This document shows positions 1 to 12,370 of a stretch of 64,000 nt of DNA, piece by piece. The notes below the pieces were generated by a model that saw nothing but the letters and a program-made list of their open reading frames with translations, was not told the origin of the DNA and searched no databases. A program made the position numbers and the translations under genes. The first letter of the stretch is position 1. Each line of letters begins with the position of its first letter. This DNA comes from Liolophura sinensis (lineage: Eukaryota; Mollusca; Polyplacophora; Chitonida; Chitonidae): the NCBI RefSeq assembly GCF_032854445.1, contig NC_088298.1, positions 13,381,504-13,445,503 on the forward strand. The letters are read 5' to 3'.

Positions 1-192
1 CTTTTGATTTTACATATCCATATCTGACGTCATCGCCACAGCCACCCCATTCCCAGTGACCGTCGGTGGACGTATCCCGTAGAGGGTTGTCGCATGTACA
101 CTGTAATAGATTGCCCATACTGCACGCCTGCGTCACTGTGTACACAACTCCAGCAGCAGTAATGGCGTACACAAAAGCGGTTTCCCTCGTGT
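1..192 (-). CDS. Wnt6: Wnt6 coding exon 3 (partial, runs off the left edge)
   Basis: Third coding exon of a secreted Wnt ligand of the Wnt6 subfamily, which signals through Frizzled receptors. Read on the minus strand from a canonical acceptor (tcccacag, AG at 194-193). The exon begins AC, which joins the G left by exon 2 to make GAC (Asp), and is followed by 63 codons open to the window edge. The peptide starts TRETAFVYAITAAG, the conserved Wnt segment after the WNC region. It then has QACSMGNLLQCTC and HWEWGGCGDDVRYGY, which match the Wnt6 pattern of conserved cysteines and the WGGCGDD box. The Ser-lipidation motif (CHGxSGSC) and the cysteine-rich C-terminus are expected in exons left of position 1. 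I see no stop or frameshift. Subfamily call rests on exons 1-3 together. Confidence 0.95.
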
Positions 193-503
193 CTGTGGGA
201 AAAACAAAAATAACAGATACATCTGAGACGCTTAGACTAAGTACCCCTTCACATTTCTTTTACTTATTTATTATCTTGTAATTATACATTTTTATGTATT
301 TATCTATTTATATATTTCTTTATTTATTTGCTTATTGTTTTTAGTGGTGTCTAAGGTCGAACGCGGGACTATTTCACTGACAATGGCGACCAGGTTTATG
401 AGTGAAAGGGGAAAACTGCACTTCTATAATGTACCGCACAAATCACCTGATGTAAAGCTAAACTAGACAGAGGTAGAACTGAGCTCACAAACTCACTGAT
501 CGA

Positions 504-1352
504 GCGACAGAGACCAATAGTCCGCACGGCCAGTGCGAACTAGGAGCTTTCCGAAAAAAAAAAACAATAGTCTCCTTGACCAGTGAGGGTCCGGGATTTT
601 CATACAGAAATCCCCTTGGTCTGTGAGTGCTGGGGAGATTCCCACAGAATCCTTGGCCAGTGCTGCTTTGGGACCTTCTTACAGAAATCTATCATCCTGT
701 TGGCCAGTGAGTGCTCGGGACCTTCTGACAAAATCCATTAGTTCCTTTGGTTAGTGCGGCCTCGGGACTGCACTAGCCAAAATTGCCAAAATTAACTGCC
801 CCTTGGCCAGTGAGTGCTCGGGACCTTCGGACAGAAACAGACAGTCCCCTTTTCCAATGCGGCATCGGAAGCTTCATATAGAAATTAACAGTCCCCTTGG
901 CCAGTGAGCGCTCGGAACCTTCTGACAGAAATCATTAGTCTGCTTGGCTAATGCGGAATCGGGACCTTCCGACAGAAAACAATATTCCCCTTTGCCAGTG
1001 AGGACTCGGGACCTTCCCACAGAAACCAAAAGTCCCCTTGGTTAGTGAGGATTCGGAACCTTTCCACAGAAACCAATAGTCCCCTTGGCCAATGCGGGTT
1101 CTGGACGGTTCACGGAAACCATTAGCCAGTGAGGACTAGGAAACCAACAGTCCCCTTGGTCGGCGAGGGCTTGAAACCTTCATACAGAGATCAATTGTCC
1201 CCTTGCCCAGTGAGCACTCGGGACCTTCCGAAAGAGACCAATAGTCCACACGGCCAGTGCAAATCCTGGACTTTTCGACAGAAATCAATCGTTCCCTTGG
1301 CTAGTGAGGACTAGGGACCTTCCGACAGAAACCAATAGTCCACTTGGCAACC
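504..1352. repeat. 47-bp minisatellite, partly dimeric
   Basis: About 18 diverged units of roughly 47 bp built on 'agtccccttggccagtgag' followed by 'gctcgggaccttccgacag'. Between about 640 and 1110 the units mostly alternate between an 'agtgcgg' type and an 'agtgagt' type, suggesting a dimer of about 94 bp was the amplified unit. It lies inside Wnt6 intron 2. No coding role is visible. Confidence 0.9.
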
Positions 1353-2063
1353 GAAGGGCGACTTTTACTCAGAGTTTTGGATAGCGAGTGTAAAGGAACA
1401 ATGATTTAAGAGCAAAAGAATTTAAAAATGAAATATCGTAAGCAGAATGGCCTCATTACCATTTAAAATAAGAATATCAATGGTAAAAGAGATTTATTTG
1501 GCAAACTGAAAGTACAGGTGACTATTTCCTTTAGATTACAATTTTTGCAAAGACCTGACCTTAACATGCCTCCCCACAGCGCTTCTTATGAGCCTTTATA
1601 CCCAGGAAACCTCACGATAACAATATCCATGATATTCACACTTTAGTTTACCAAACTTTTATTCATTTATTTTATAATCTTAGTTAGTGTTGAGGGCAAA
1701 AATTCATTTCTTCCAGGCATGTAATAATAAACATGTAATGACGAATATCATCACTAGTTGTGAAATAAGTTTTAAATATGATCCACACATGACAATTACA
1801 AGAAATTGTGATTCATATCTATTTACTAAACTAAAATCCCCTTATATTTGGTTGATATGCAACAATAACGTAAAGCGGTTAAAACATCTGTAAGTGAATA
1901 AAATCTGCGCGATATACTTGATCAGATATTCAAAATAACTCGAGAAACTAACCGGTAAAATTAGCAAACCGGAAAGATTTTATTATCTTCTCTGTGTAAG
2001 TGTTTGTGGTTTAACCGCGTACTTAATAACCTTGGAGTTCATGTACTCCTTTGCTATATTTGT

Positions 2064-2090
2064 TTTTTTTTTCTCTCTCTCTCTCTCTCA
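2064..2090. repeat. poly-T / (CT)n microsatellite
   Basis: A T run followed directly by a CT dinucleotide tract. Confidence 0.9.
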
Positions 2091-2879
2091 TATGGCGCCT
2101 CCGATTATTTTGTTTAAAGGGCACGTACTGATAGATCACAAGCCCTTATAGTACCCTCATCCCTCAGTGAGCCCCTCTGCTGGGAAATTTCACACAGACT
2201 GATTAGAGAAAGTGATAGCAATTGGATACACAGACTTCCGGACTGAGTCGACTGTCTGCCCGGAAGAACCCCTCAACCAATGCCGTGGAGAGATAAATGT
2301 CTTCAACCTCCTAAAATGTGCATCTGCAAATCAAGTGGTAATACCATGCGCTTCGAACAACTGTTTGTCGGTAAAATTGCAATCAAACATAGAACTGCTA
2401 TTTCCGACGGCTTCTTCACGTCACTAGGGACTGTTCCACAGTAATCAGTATCCTTTGATGTCCAGAAATCAAAACAGGTGTAAGAGGGAGCAGCTGGGTA
2501 AAAGCGCATGTGCGTAGAGCTTTAAAAGACTCCTGACTTCCGGTATCTTTGGATCAAGAGCGATCAATGCAATAGTATCTCTTTCGTGTTACACTGCTAC
2601 CTTGTCAGGGGACATCACTTTCAATCTCACAGGAAAGGAAACTGGATATTGACAGCTGATGCGCCCTTCCTGTTTTCTTACACTTAGTGGCATCGATGTA
2701 AATAAATTTGGTGAGCACTCAACTTATGAACACCCATTTACACCTTAAATCCTGAGCTACATTTTTCTCCATATCATTCCGATTTATCCTTTATTACTCA
2801 GTCGGATATATTTCTCTATTTCTGCATCAGGGTTTTTATTTCTTATTCTCTTTAAAGTAGTCTTTCACTTTTACAGAGG

Positions 2880-2988
2880 GAGGAAACCGTGTCGAGCCTT
2901 AGGAAACTATATTGAATCCAGAGGAAAAAGTACTGAGATCAGAGGAAACCATACTGAGCTAAGAGGAAACCATACTGAGCTTAGGGGA
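2880..2988. repeat. short tandem array, about 21-bp unit
   Basis: Five diverged copies of 'aggaaaccatactgagctta'. The last two are nearly identical. Confidence 0.8.
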
Positions 2989-3928
2989 ACCCACAGCCCC
3001 TCGCCAACCAACAGATAAACACCTGGATTCAATCAACACCAGTTCCCGTGCAATGGCAACTCGGGTCCAAGCTGGTCCGACAACTGTTCCCTTGTTAAAT
3101 ATGGGTGCAACGTTACTAGTTTGGCTAAAATCCGTTATTTAGGAAGGAAAAGTTCCAAATTACCTCCTGTTGTAATAGTACAAAAGCTGCTCTATAGAAT
3201 ACAAAGAAAACATCTACAAGCTTTATAACCATGTTTAGACTTGGAAGAAAAAAACAACACTATTAAAAAATGACAGCTGTCGTTTTCCTGAAATAAGGCT
3301 TATCCTAGTTCCTGTAAGCTTCTTACAAATGACAATTATCCTAAACATGTATCATAAAACTCATTCGCAGAGCCATAAGTATTCAGTATTTCGAGGACTG
3401 GCTCAAACATTTGGGGCCTCGCGTGAGAGATCCAAGGGTTCCTTTGAAGTTTATCTCGCAATGAATCCTTCCTTTGATTTTCCTCACCATTCGGAAGCAG
3501 ACAGACGTTAAACATTAATGGGGGTTTATGGTCATCAGTTGAATTGAGCAAAACACAAAATTCTGTGCTCTTTGAGTGGCTATTAATCTTTCCCATGATG
3601 CATCGAAAACGACTGGTACATGTACTTTATGACACCAAGACAGCTGCAGTTTGAGCTCCCCACCGTGAAATCCTATCTCATCTGCAATCGTTACCAATCC
3701 CCGTCACTTAATCTATATATTGATGTGAGCTAGTTGTAAAACAGGCGTAAAACATGCTGGGTACATAAGCATCGCTAGGAACTCCTGTCGCGCGCTTTCT
3801 CTACTGCAAATTAATAAAAGCTCACCGCAATGGTACAACAGATCAAATCTAGTTCATTCCACTCCACTCCATTTTTATTTTGTGTATATTAAAGTCATAC
3901 ATAATTTAATCACATGCCATGGAGTTCA

Positions 3929-4189
3929 GAGGGGCTTCCGTGGCTCAGTTGGTGGCGTAGTGTAATGACCCAGGGGCCTCTCACCAATACGGTCGCCGTG
4001 AGTTCAAGTCCAGCTTATGCTGGCTTCCTCTCCGGCCGTATGTGGGAAGGTCTTGAAGCAACCTGCGGATGGTCGCGGGGTTTCCCCCGGGCTCTGCCCG
4101 ATTTCTTCCCACCACAATGCTGGCCGCCGTCGTATAAGTGAAATATTCTTGTGCACGCGTAAAACACCAATCAAATAAATAAATAAAAT
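3929..4189 (+). mobile_element. tRNA-derived SINE (family 1), near full length
   Basis: Complete SINE layout. The tRNA-like head has a polymerase III A-box-like 'tggctcagttggtggcgtag' and a B-box-like 'gagttcaagtcc'. A body follows with 'tttcccccgggctctgcccg' and 'cttcccaccacaatgctggc'. The 3' end 'gtaaaacaccaatcaaataa' runs into a taaa tail. The body resembles a SINE core that I recall as conserved across molluscs and other animals (possibly the Nin-type domain; not verified). It lies antisense inside Wnt6 intron 2. Target-site duplication is not convincing. Confidence 0.92.
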
Positions 4190-4501
4190 GAAGTTCATTG
4201 GAAAATTGTTGCTTGTTTATACAACACATTATTATAAAATATCACTTCTAATTTTAGAAATGACCTGTTCGTCTAAGATTGTTCCATAAGAGTTGACAAA
4301 TTTAAAACTTTTCTACCAGTGTTTGTTACTTTTGTTTTGCTAGCACTCGCTGTTTAGAGCAGATAAATGTTGGAAATGTGCGAGTCTGTATTAATATTAG
4401 ACCTATATTTATATTAGTCTGAATATTTCCCCCATATATACAAGAGCAGCGGATGAAAACAGTGGAGAGGTCAGGAGAGAAGTAATACATACTCAACCCA
4501 C

Positions 4502-4722
4502 CTCGGCGGAGAATTTTCCGGAACGATCTCCTCGCTGTTGTGCAATTCCACTTCCGGTATTTGAACTGATTCTGACACTCCGTCAACGCTAGTTTCGCGC
4601 CTTTGGCTGCTTCCGCCACAATCTCCGGCTCTTTTCGGCAAATCTCGCGTTGTTTTCCGGCCAATCGCTTGCTCTTTCTACAAATACTGTTTGGATCCAT
4701 AACCAGTGGACTGCCAACAGCC
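4502..4722 (-). CDS. Wnt6: Wnt6 coding exon 2
   Basis: A 221-nt internal exon. The acceptor is 'ttttacttccag' (AG at 4724-4723) and the donor is GAG|GTGGGT (GT at 4501-4500). It enters in phase 2 (one G completing TG|G = Trp) and leaves in phase 1 (G). The peptide begins AVGSPLVMDPNSICRKSKRL, the diagnostic start of Wnt6, which in other animals reads W-AVGSPLVMDP-x-SICRK. It includes the conserved cysteines of SICRK, EICRK and LTECQNQF, and ends KYRKWNCTT...KILRR. WNCT also forms an N-x-T sequon, a known N-glycosylation position in Wnts. The open frame continues past both splice sites only by chance (total 4326-4853). No disabling change is seen. Confidence 0.96.
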
Positions 4723-5928
4723 CTGGAAGTAAAACAAACGCACGTGATTCGCCAAACATCAGATTGCAAAAGGTGATTTAAATTTCTGAAAATCCATACA
4801 AATTCCTCTTTCACACACGACCTTGTGCGATAACTTATAGTAGTCAACCACAAGCCTAGAAATAAAATACGCCATTAAGACAGTCAGATCCATATTGTGG
4901 GAACATGGGCTAGATGCCGCATCACATAAAATCTAGCAGGTATAACATTCGGTGCCACTTTGCTTACAAATCTTGATTCCTCACATACTGTGCACTTGCA
5001 GTAAACAAATTGCACGTGCCATGAAATTTAATTGACCTCTGTTAAATCACACTTAATACGTATTTCACACAGGCAAAAATATAAAAATGACTTCATTCCC
5101 GTTACGAAAACCCGACTTGTTGATAAATGACATATCACAATCTACATATGATACAAAGAGACCATAATTTATCTTAGATACACCAGGCAAAATATAGTAT
5201 GCCATAAAAATCTGTTTTTTTGTAGATAGTAAAAAGGGAGCATGTATTTTCCTGCGCTAACCATATGCTATATGCTATACTATGTGCGCTGAATAACATG
5301 ACAATGTATCCCTAAACACTCAGTCCTTCTATTTATCTGCTAATTAAAATTTAAAATGATGATTTCTCTCTGTTTGAACATATCAGATATAGTTCCTTTT
5401 GGTCGTCTGTGTATGTACGCTATCACTAGATCCTCCACTGTAAATGACCGCCTGTTCACAATGTACAAAGTAGGTCACACCCTGACTAGGTCAGCAAGAT
5501 TTGATTAAGGCGAGCATCATACATAGGTGTTTTGAGAGATCAAAGGGACCGACGTCAGGCCTTTGCCCAAATATTTGGACCTTAATATCTCAGGATGACC
5601 TGGTGCAAAATCGCATGATCACGGCTTATGTGTCTTGGCCTTTCGCTGTTAACATCCAGCAGTATGTGTGGCGAGGTTTAGTAGATAATATTAAGTGAAC
5701 ACCAAAAGCAGATAAAGTCCAGTAGAACTCTGGATTAGGAGTTATTCTGGCTCAAGATATTACATACTCGTCCGTGAACAAACCTAAATGTCAACTGGCA
5801 TGGTTTGGTTAATTCTATGTATATTAGTGGCTCAAGTAATTCGTTTTCCGCATTAGCTCTTTGTCTATTTATACGTATATCCGATTTCAAACATTTTCAG
5901 TTTAATAACAATCTGAATCAATATTACT

Positions 5929-6053
5929 TCATTTATTTATTTGATTGGTGTGAACGCGATACTACGACTATTTCCATTATACCACAACGGCCAGCATTAT
6001 AATGGGGCGAAAACAGGCAGAGCCCAGGGGAACCCATAACCATCGGCAGGTTG
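5929..6053 (-). mobile_element. SINE family 1, 3' half, diverged
   Basis: Read on the minus strand, this has the taaat tail, the tail-proximal 'caccaatcaaataaat'-type end, 'ctggccgttgtggtat' and the 'gggttcccctgggctctgcc' body. The tRNA-like head is missing, so this is a 5'-truncated and decayed copy. Confidence 0.85.
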
Positions 6054-6212
6054 AGTCGATATTAATACTTACAAATGTCTTCCTATTTACTTTTTAACTT
6101 CGAACGATCAAAGAAAAGTAATATCACAGAAAAAATGCCGGTATGACAACTTTCAAAAAGCAGAAAGTGCAACAAATGTTGTTACTGGCATCTGTACATC
6201 TGCAAGTTTGTA

Positions 6213-6246
6213 GACACCAATCAAATAAATAAATAAAATAAAAAAT
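6213..6246 (+). mobile_element. SINE family 1 tail remnant
   Basis: Only the terminal 'acaccaatcaaataaataaa' segment and tail survive. It could be a severely truncated insertion. Confidence 0.65.
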
Positions 6247-8159
6247 GCAAAACAATGTTAGATGTATAAAACAACCTTGGCGAATGCCAACTCAAACAGT
6301 AAAGCTGTAGTGTAATCTGGGTTGACACGATCATTGACTGGCCTAAAGTTTACATTTACGGAGTCGTGAATACCGGCTTGAAGTGTTTTATGTTGCTATA
6401 TATTCAATATCAGGGTAGGGTCTCCTTCCCTAGTGTTTTGTTAAGCTAGTCAAATACTCGCAGTGGATCATAAATCAAATGAGGCCCGCACTCTGGCTCA
6501 GGTGTCCCTCTATGACATAGAGACCGTCTTATATCGCTGAGAGGCATTGAAGAGCCACTTACATGTCGCCTCAACAACTTTTGAAACCGGTGCTTGAAAA
6601 CGTCAGTGATCTCATGAAGAATCCGTTGAAATCCCTGATTTCATTCACTCGGATCATTCAATATACTCCAGTCCCTACGCTTTGCTCAGGCTTATACATC
6701 CACTTGATTGGCCCTCAGGTTGGCAGACCACGTTTTTTATGCGACGTGTAAACAGGGGTTCCCTTTTCAATTGAGATAAAGAAACCTTTTATATCCCCAG
6801 AGCTCGTTGAATTGATTTTTAAACATCATATACTATCATTACAGCTCTCACCTTTATACCACTGAGCATTCAAATCCAAACAGATGTAGACCAAAAAGCA
6901 AAGTAATTTCCGCAATTTTACATTGTACAGGGAACTTTTTTGTACTAATGAGTATCATAGATTTCATACAGCGGAACAATATGGCTTGATAGCCGGTATT
7001 CGTCTAGATACATTAAGACAAGATTTCCGATGTTATTCCAGTCTCTATTTTGGATGGTTTCATTTTAATTAAGTTTCGTAAATCCTGTCTTATCGGTACA
7101 TCCCCTTCTAATAAACCACAGCATTGACAAGATTTTTCTTCTTGGTTTCTGGTTCGCTTAATTGGTTAAAAACGACACCGCAATGATACCGTACAATCAG
7201 TGTTATTCTCGCCAGGCGTTGGTCTCGCTGTAAACATGTAGTCGGCGGCCACTGGCCAATCAGGCTGCTGACTGGAAATCAGCTCTTGGCACTTTGGCAG
7301 CGGCTTTTTAAGCTTGGTAAAATTAACCAGTGCCGCAAATCAACGTAAAAATTGACCTGAATCATTGTCATTGGACTATGTTTCACATTTTATCTTTCAG
7401 GCGGTGTGGAGATATTAAATACCATATTAGACCGTACAGATGGTGCAACTCCGTGCCTCGCAGCAGACGTATTTGTTTGTCCGAGTGAATATGCGGCTGT
7501 GTATTCAAGCGGACCTCACGAGGATGTGGCTTGACTATATTAAAGCCTTAGCTCATGTAAATTGTCCACTTGAAATGTACATGGTCGTTTGAAGCCTGCT
7601 TTCAACAGCCAAACATTACACAAATATTTATAAGGTACAGGCCGCTCTATTTCGCTAGGTATGTAATACACCGGTAGGTTTGTATGCGAACATCTGACAA
7701 GATATCTCAGAGCCAAAGCCTTTGATCTTCTGATAACATTTTAAGCACTCTAGTCTGCCGGGTCGGCTATAGCTAGAAACCTCATTCCCAGGCCCTCCCA
7801 CGACACACTGTGTCGTGCTTTCACCCTGGTCCCAGTGACCCTACAGCTCCTGTACTTGATGTCACTGCACTTTCCAAAGAAGCGATAACAACCCTTCTCA
7901 TTCGCGGGTTCAAGTATCTGTTGGCTTAAATTTCCTCTCCTAGATCAGAACGTTCAGCTTACTAACCGCTTCATGACAAAATCCCGTGCGTGCCTGCTTC
8001 AGGAGTTCAAAGGAAATAACTGTGCTAGGCGTGGTTACACGCTTAAAACGGCGCAGGGGCAAGGCTATATGTAAGACGTCCTAGAAAGAAAGGAATGAGG
8101 CTCGCAAGAAAAAAACACAACACATAAGTAGGTTTTCAGGACGGAAACAGACAATTGGA

Positions 8160-8650
8160 CATGTCTCTTTCAGTCAGTCAGTCCATCAGTCAGGCAAGAA
8201 GTTAGTCAGACAAGCAGACAGTCGGACAATCAGTTATAGGACCAATGAATCAAACAGGCAATTAATGAGACAAGCATTAAGTCAGGCAAGCATTCAGTTA
8301 TATGGGCAATCAGTCAAACATGCAGTCAATCCGACAAGCAGCAAGTCAGACGAGCAGTCAGTCAGACAAAAGGTAATCAGACAGGCAGTAAATTATAAGA
8401 CCAGTTAGTTGGACAAGCAGTCAGACACAGACACACACTTAACGAATCATTCAGCCAGACAAGTAGTCACTCAGACAAGGAGTCAGTTAGACAATTAATC
8501 AGTCAGACAAGCAATTAGCCGTACCAGCCATCAGTCAGTCATACGAGCAAACATTCAGAGAAGCAGTCAAGGAGACGACCCGTTGGTCAGGCAGGTAGTC
8601 AGCTTGTGTGACAGTTAGTTAGTCGGTTAGGCTGATAAACAACCAGTCAA
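8160..8650. repeat. degenerate short tandem array (CAGTCAGACAAG-like)
   Basis: Roughly 490 bp dominated by variants of 'cagtcagacaagcagtcag', with an irregular 12-16 bp spacing. It lies next to the 55-bp array that follows and shares one segment with it (see findings). Not coding. Confidence 0.85.
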
Positions 8651-8668
8651 TCAGATCGATGAGACATT

Positions 8669-9553
8669 AAAACCATACACAGATATACAGTCCACACCGA
8701 GTTTACCTCAGTTATAAGACTTTACAACTATACAGAGATATACTGTCCACACCGAGTTTACCTCAGTTATAAGGCTTTACAACCATACACAGATATGCTG
8801 TCCACACCCAGTTTACCTCAGTTATACGACTTCACAACCATGCACAGATATACTGTCTACGCCGAGTTTACCTCAGTTATAAGACTTTACAACCATAAAG
8901 AGATATACACCGAGTTTACCTCAGTTCTAAGACTTTACAACCATACACAGATATGCTGTCCACACCGAGTTTACCTCAGTTATACGACTTCACAACCATG
9001 CACAGATATACTGTCTACGCCGGGTTTACCTCAGTTATAAGACTTTACAACCATACACAGATATACTGTCCACACCGAGTTTACCTCAGTTATAAGGCTT
9101 TACAACCATACACAGATATACTGTCCACACCGAGTTTATCTCAGTTCTAAGACTTTACAACCATGCATAGATATACTGTCTACACCGTGTTTATCTCAGT
9201 TATAAGATTTTACAGCCATACACAGATATACTGTTTACACTGATTTTACACCGACAAGCATTCAGTTATATGGGCAATTATATGTTGTTCTCCATATGTA
9301 AATGCCTCTGTCAATCTACACCGAATTTAACTCAGTTATAAGATTTTATAACCATACACAGATATGCTGTCCACACCGAGTATACCTCAGTTATAAGACT
9401 TTACAACCATAAACAAAGATACACCGAGTTTACCTCAGTTATAAGACTTTACAATCATACACAGATATACTGTCCACACCGAGTTTACCTCAGTTATAAG
9501 ACTTTACAACCATACACAGATATACTGTCAACACCGATTTTACCTCACTTATA
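8669..9553. repeat. 55-bp minisatellite
   Basis: About 15 copies of a unit of about 55 bp containing 'atacacagatatactgtcc', 'acaccgagtttacctcagtt' and 'ataagactttacaacc'. One multi-unit block recurs at 8794 and 8952 (158 bp apart), a sign of higher-order duplication. At about 9247-9310 the array is interrupted by foreign sequence. Short open frames inside (8795-9040, 8953-9150) come from the repeats. Confidence 0.93.
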
Positions 9554-12045
9554 AGACTCAAAATATTGAATCGAGAAAGTAGTAATGAAAGGAAGAGAAA
9601 CGTTTTCCAGAAGTACAGTAAATGAATGGCATAGATACACTGAAAATTAATCAGAAAGTATTGTTTATTACAAGTGTTATGTTATTACATTGATTTCACG
9701 GGTTCTGATCTTTTTTCAGTGTGGGTGTGAACAATATCGATCATCGATTTGATGGTAGTTTTTATCTCATCTTTACAACCACTACTAACATTGTTCATTT
9801 GTGAGTTTAACAGGACAGTTTTTTCTTATGTACAAAAAAATTATCCATTGAGACATACACTGGAGCGACGCAAACGGCGACAGTTCGTAAACCGTCTGTG
9901 GAATAGGTCGGGTTTTGTCATTCAATGTCACTTTTACAAGTCAATCAGCTTAAAAGATTTTCTCTGAATGGTCGCCTCAGTCGCACGTTTTAATATCACC
10001 TATATCTTTGGGCTCATTGTATACGGCGGAAGGCCGTCGTGGGAGACATGTCACTGAAGTGCGAGATATACCCATAGAGGGGCTAGAGGAAAAATCCGGA
10101 CTCGCAGTAAACACGGGAAGCCTTTCTACTTTTGTAACCCTTAAAAAGAAGTCTGCCTTCTCACAGATCTGTGAGGGGTCGGATTTCTCCGCGGGATGGT
10201 GGTAAAGAACATCACGCGGGATACCAATTGTCCTGGCAGCGCGGGTAGTCAAGTATTAGAGATTCAAAGGCATAAATATCACTAAGGTGTTAATGCTCAG
10301 TCCGGCCCCGCAGGGCAGAACCGGGTTCAGAATTTGTTTTGACCGCCATTCTGTACCAATCGCTGAGTCTGGCTGTGCAAACAAGTTGTTTTGACTAAGT
10401 TCAATTATGACTTTTGTTCGCTAAGCCAATTATAGGATACTTAATCTCATGGAGGGGAGAGTTTTTGTAATTCCCATGGCTGACTTGAAATTCGCCATGA
10501 CAGTCAAGAAGCACTTGGCGTCACAGGACAGAGACCAGAAGCTATAGTCGACCAAATATCGTATTCATATCGCTACGCTAGAATCCTTTACAGACTGCTG
10601 CATTTCTTTTAGAAATGAGAATTCTAAACACTGCCGATGTTTATCATATACTTGGATCAATATAGTGCATAAGTATTTCTTTGCAACGTATTGTCAATTT
10701 AGCAAGTATCTTAGAAAGGCATTAGATTCAATGGATTTCTGGACAAGAACTTTCTTTGAATCTCTCTAAACATACGCTCTATTATGTATTCTATATTGGT
10801 ATTCTGTTTTGGTACATTGTGTTTGCTGTGTTATACCGTAGCGCATTCTAAGTTCAGATATAAGCATTGTATGTCTAGAATGTTAAACCCGAGGACTTCT
10901 TTATTCGGCCGTCAGTTAGACTGTCACATAGTTGAACAGGTGCGGTGGCTTGCCCCGACCTCTGGCCGATTTACGACTGGCCATTGTCGTAAAAATACGA
11001 GAATGGACCAATACAAGATTCCAGTAAATAGTAAACACATACTCGGAGGACCTTGCGTATTGATCAAGTCAAAGGCTTTATGGGCGGTAATTGCTTGTAC
11101 GATTCACACCTCAAAAACTTTAAAATATACACGCTTAATTCGTTGAGTTAGAAATTTTGACGACCGTTTGTGGCAGAAACGAGCCTTTATGAGAGTTAAC
11201 TCATAATGAGATTATTGACAAGTGTCATATTTCCAGGCCTAAAAGAATAAAGATCGTCGAGTAAAACAAGGAGAGGCATGCAAAACTATGCTGAAGGCGG
11301 ACCCAGACGTTGTGAAGGACCAGTATTTATTATGTTTGCCGAATGAATTACTCGACGCAAGGCAAGCACTCAGAGGTATAGATAGAAAGGTCAGGAAGGG
11401 GTTGACCCTTGAACCGGCACTAATTATAATTCCATATTTGGAGATTATGCGGAGGAATTTTACTCTGTCCAACTAAGTAATCCCTTAGGATATGCCGGAG
11501 ACCTTGGTGTCGTTTGCACATGGTTTCAGTCACGATAGGACACGCTGCGTTCAACCAGGTCCGCTCTGAGCAAACGTAAAAGAGGTTTGAAAGGATCAGC
11601 CATCTTTATTTGCTTCAAAATGAACTCAGACTTTCTGACGGCTGGGTGGATAAAAAATGCAATGACGTATACACAGTTTAGAATTGCTGCAATTTTAGCT
11701 TTGGTTCTTCGTCTCAGTTCTGTTAGCCTGTAGTTCTGTAGATACAAAGCAAACGGTAAGTCCACGACACATAGTTATCCGCATTATTTACCAAAACACC
11801 AGAGTTAACGCCCTATGTGATAATTAAACAGTTAAGACCAAATTAAAGAAACAAATAATAACAAAATATTTTCTGTCTCAAAAGAGTCAAATATGTAATA
11901 TTCGATGGCGTAGCTGACCATATGGCTACAACAGTAAGCCGTCAAACTACAACTCTCTACCAGTCTCAAGAACGAACAGATCGAGTTCTTCACGAAATTG
12001 CTTTACCATGCTGTTGCTTTGCTGAATGTGAGACGGCTTCTGTTT

Positions 12046-12083
12046 GTTTATTTATTTCATTGGTGTTTTTCGCCGTACTGTGA
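12046..12083 (-). mobile_element. SINE family 1 tail fragment
   Basis: 'tttatttatttcattggtgt' followed by 'ttttcgccgtact' is the reverse complement of the SINE 3' end. Nothing further upstream of the SINE is present. Confidence 0.65.
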
Positions 12084-12123
12084 CAGCTTTTGCATTAGTG
12101 TGTTAGGATTAGGGTTGTCTGGA

Positions 12124-12370
12124 ACAGTTTTGTAGCGAGATGTTGTAGAATTTAAGCCACTCGTATAGGCATTATCACTAGGATGATAAGATTTTGTAGC
12201 GACCTCTTGTAGAATTTAAGCCACTCGTATAGGCATAATCACTTGGATGATACAGATTTTGTAACAGCATTTTGTAGAATGTAAGACTGACACCGCTGCT
12301 TTACAAAATCTGCCTTACATTCGACAGTACGTCACTACGGAAACTGTCTTACATTCAATAAAATATCGCT
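12124..12370. repeat. about 64-bp tandem repeat with inverted copies
   Basis: Two strong direct copies contain 'ttgtagaatttaagccactc' and 'gtataggcat(t/a)atcact'. A partial copy ('cagcattttgtagaatgtaa') follows, then reversed versions ('gccttacattcga' and 'gtcttacattcaataaaata'). The direct and inverted copies together could form a hairpin. Confidence 0.8.

Larger units (their letters stand above)
193..4501 (-). other. Wnt6: Wnt6 intron 2
   Basis: A 4309-bp intron with donor GTGGGT (from 4501) and acceptor CAG (ending 193), phase 1. It contains a 47-bp minisatellite (504-1352), a T/CT tract (2064-2090), a 21-bp short tandem array (2880-2988) and one near full-length SINE on the opposite strand (3929-4189). 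The rest (about 193-503, 1353-2060, 2100-2870, 2990-3925, 4190-4501) shows no exon or RNA gene that I can support. Confidence 0.9.

Noticed and set aside
3915-4210. Target-site duplication around the SINE at 3929-4189
   Set aside because: The only shared word (agttca) is too short to be convincing.
4326-4853. The complete 175-codon minus frame as a single protein
   Set aside because: Only 4502-4722 is Wnt6. The residues before and after are intron read through canonical splice sites.
9977-10252. Overlapping open frames on both strands in a slightly GC-rich patch of Wnt6 intron 1
   Set aside because: Neither translation resembles a known family, and both strands being open together is typical of low stop density.
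10784-11146. A 120-codon plus-strand frame with a hydrophobic start
   Set aside because: No family resemblance or cleavage-site support. It lies antisense in the Wnt6 intron and looks like chance.
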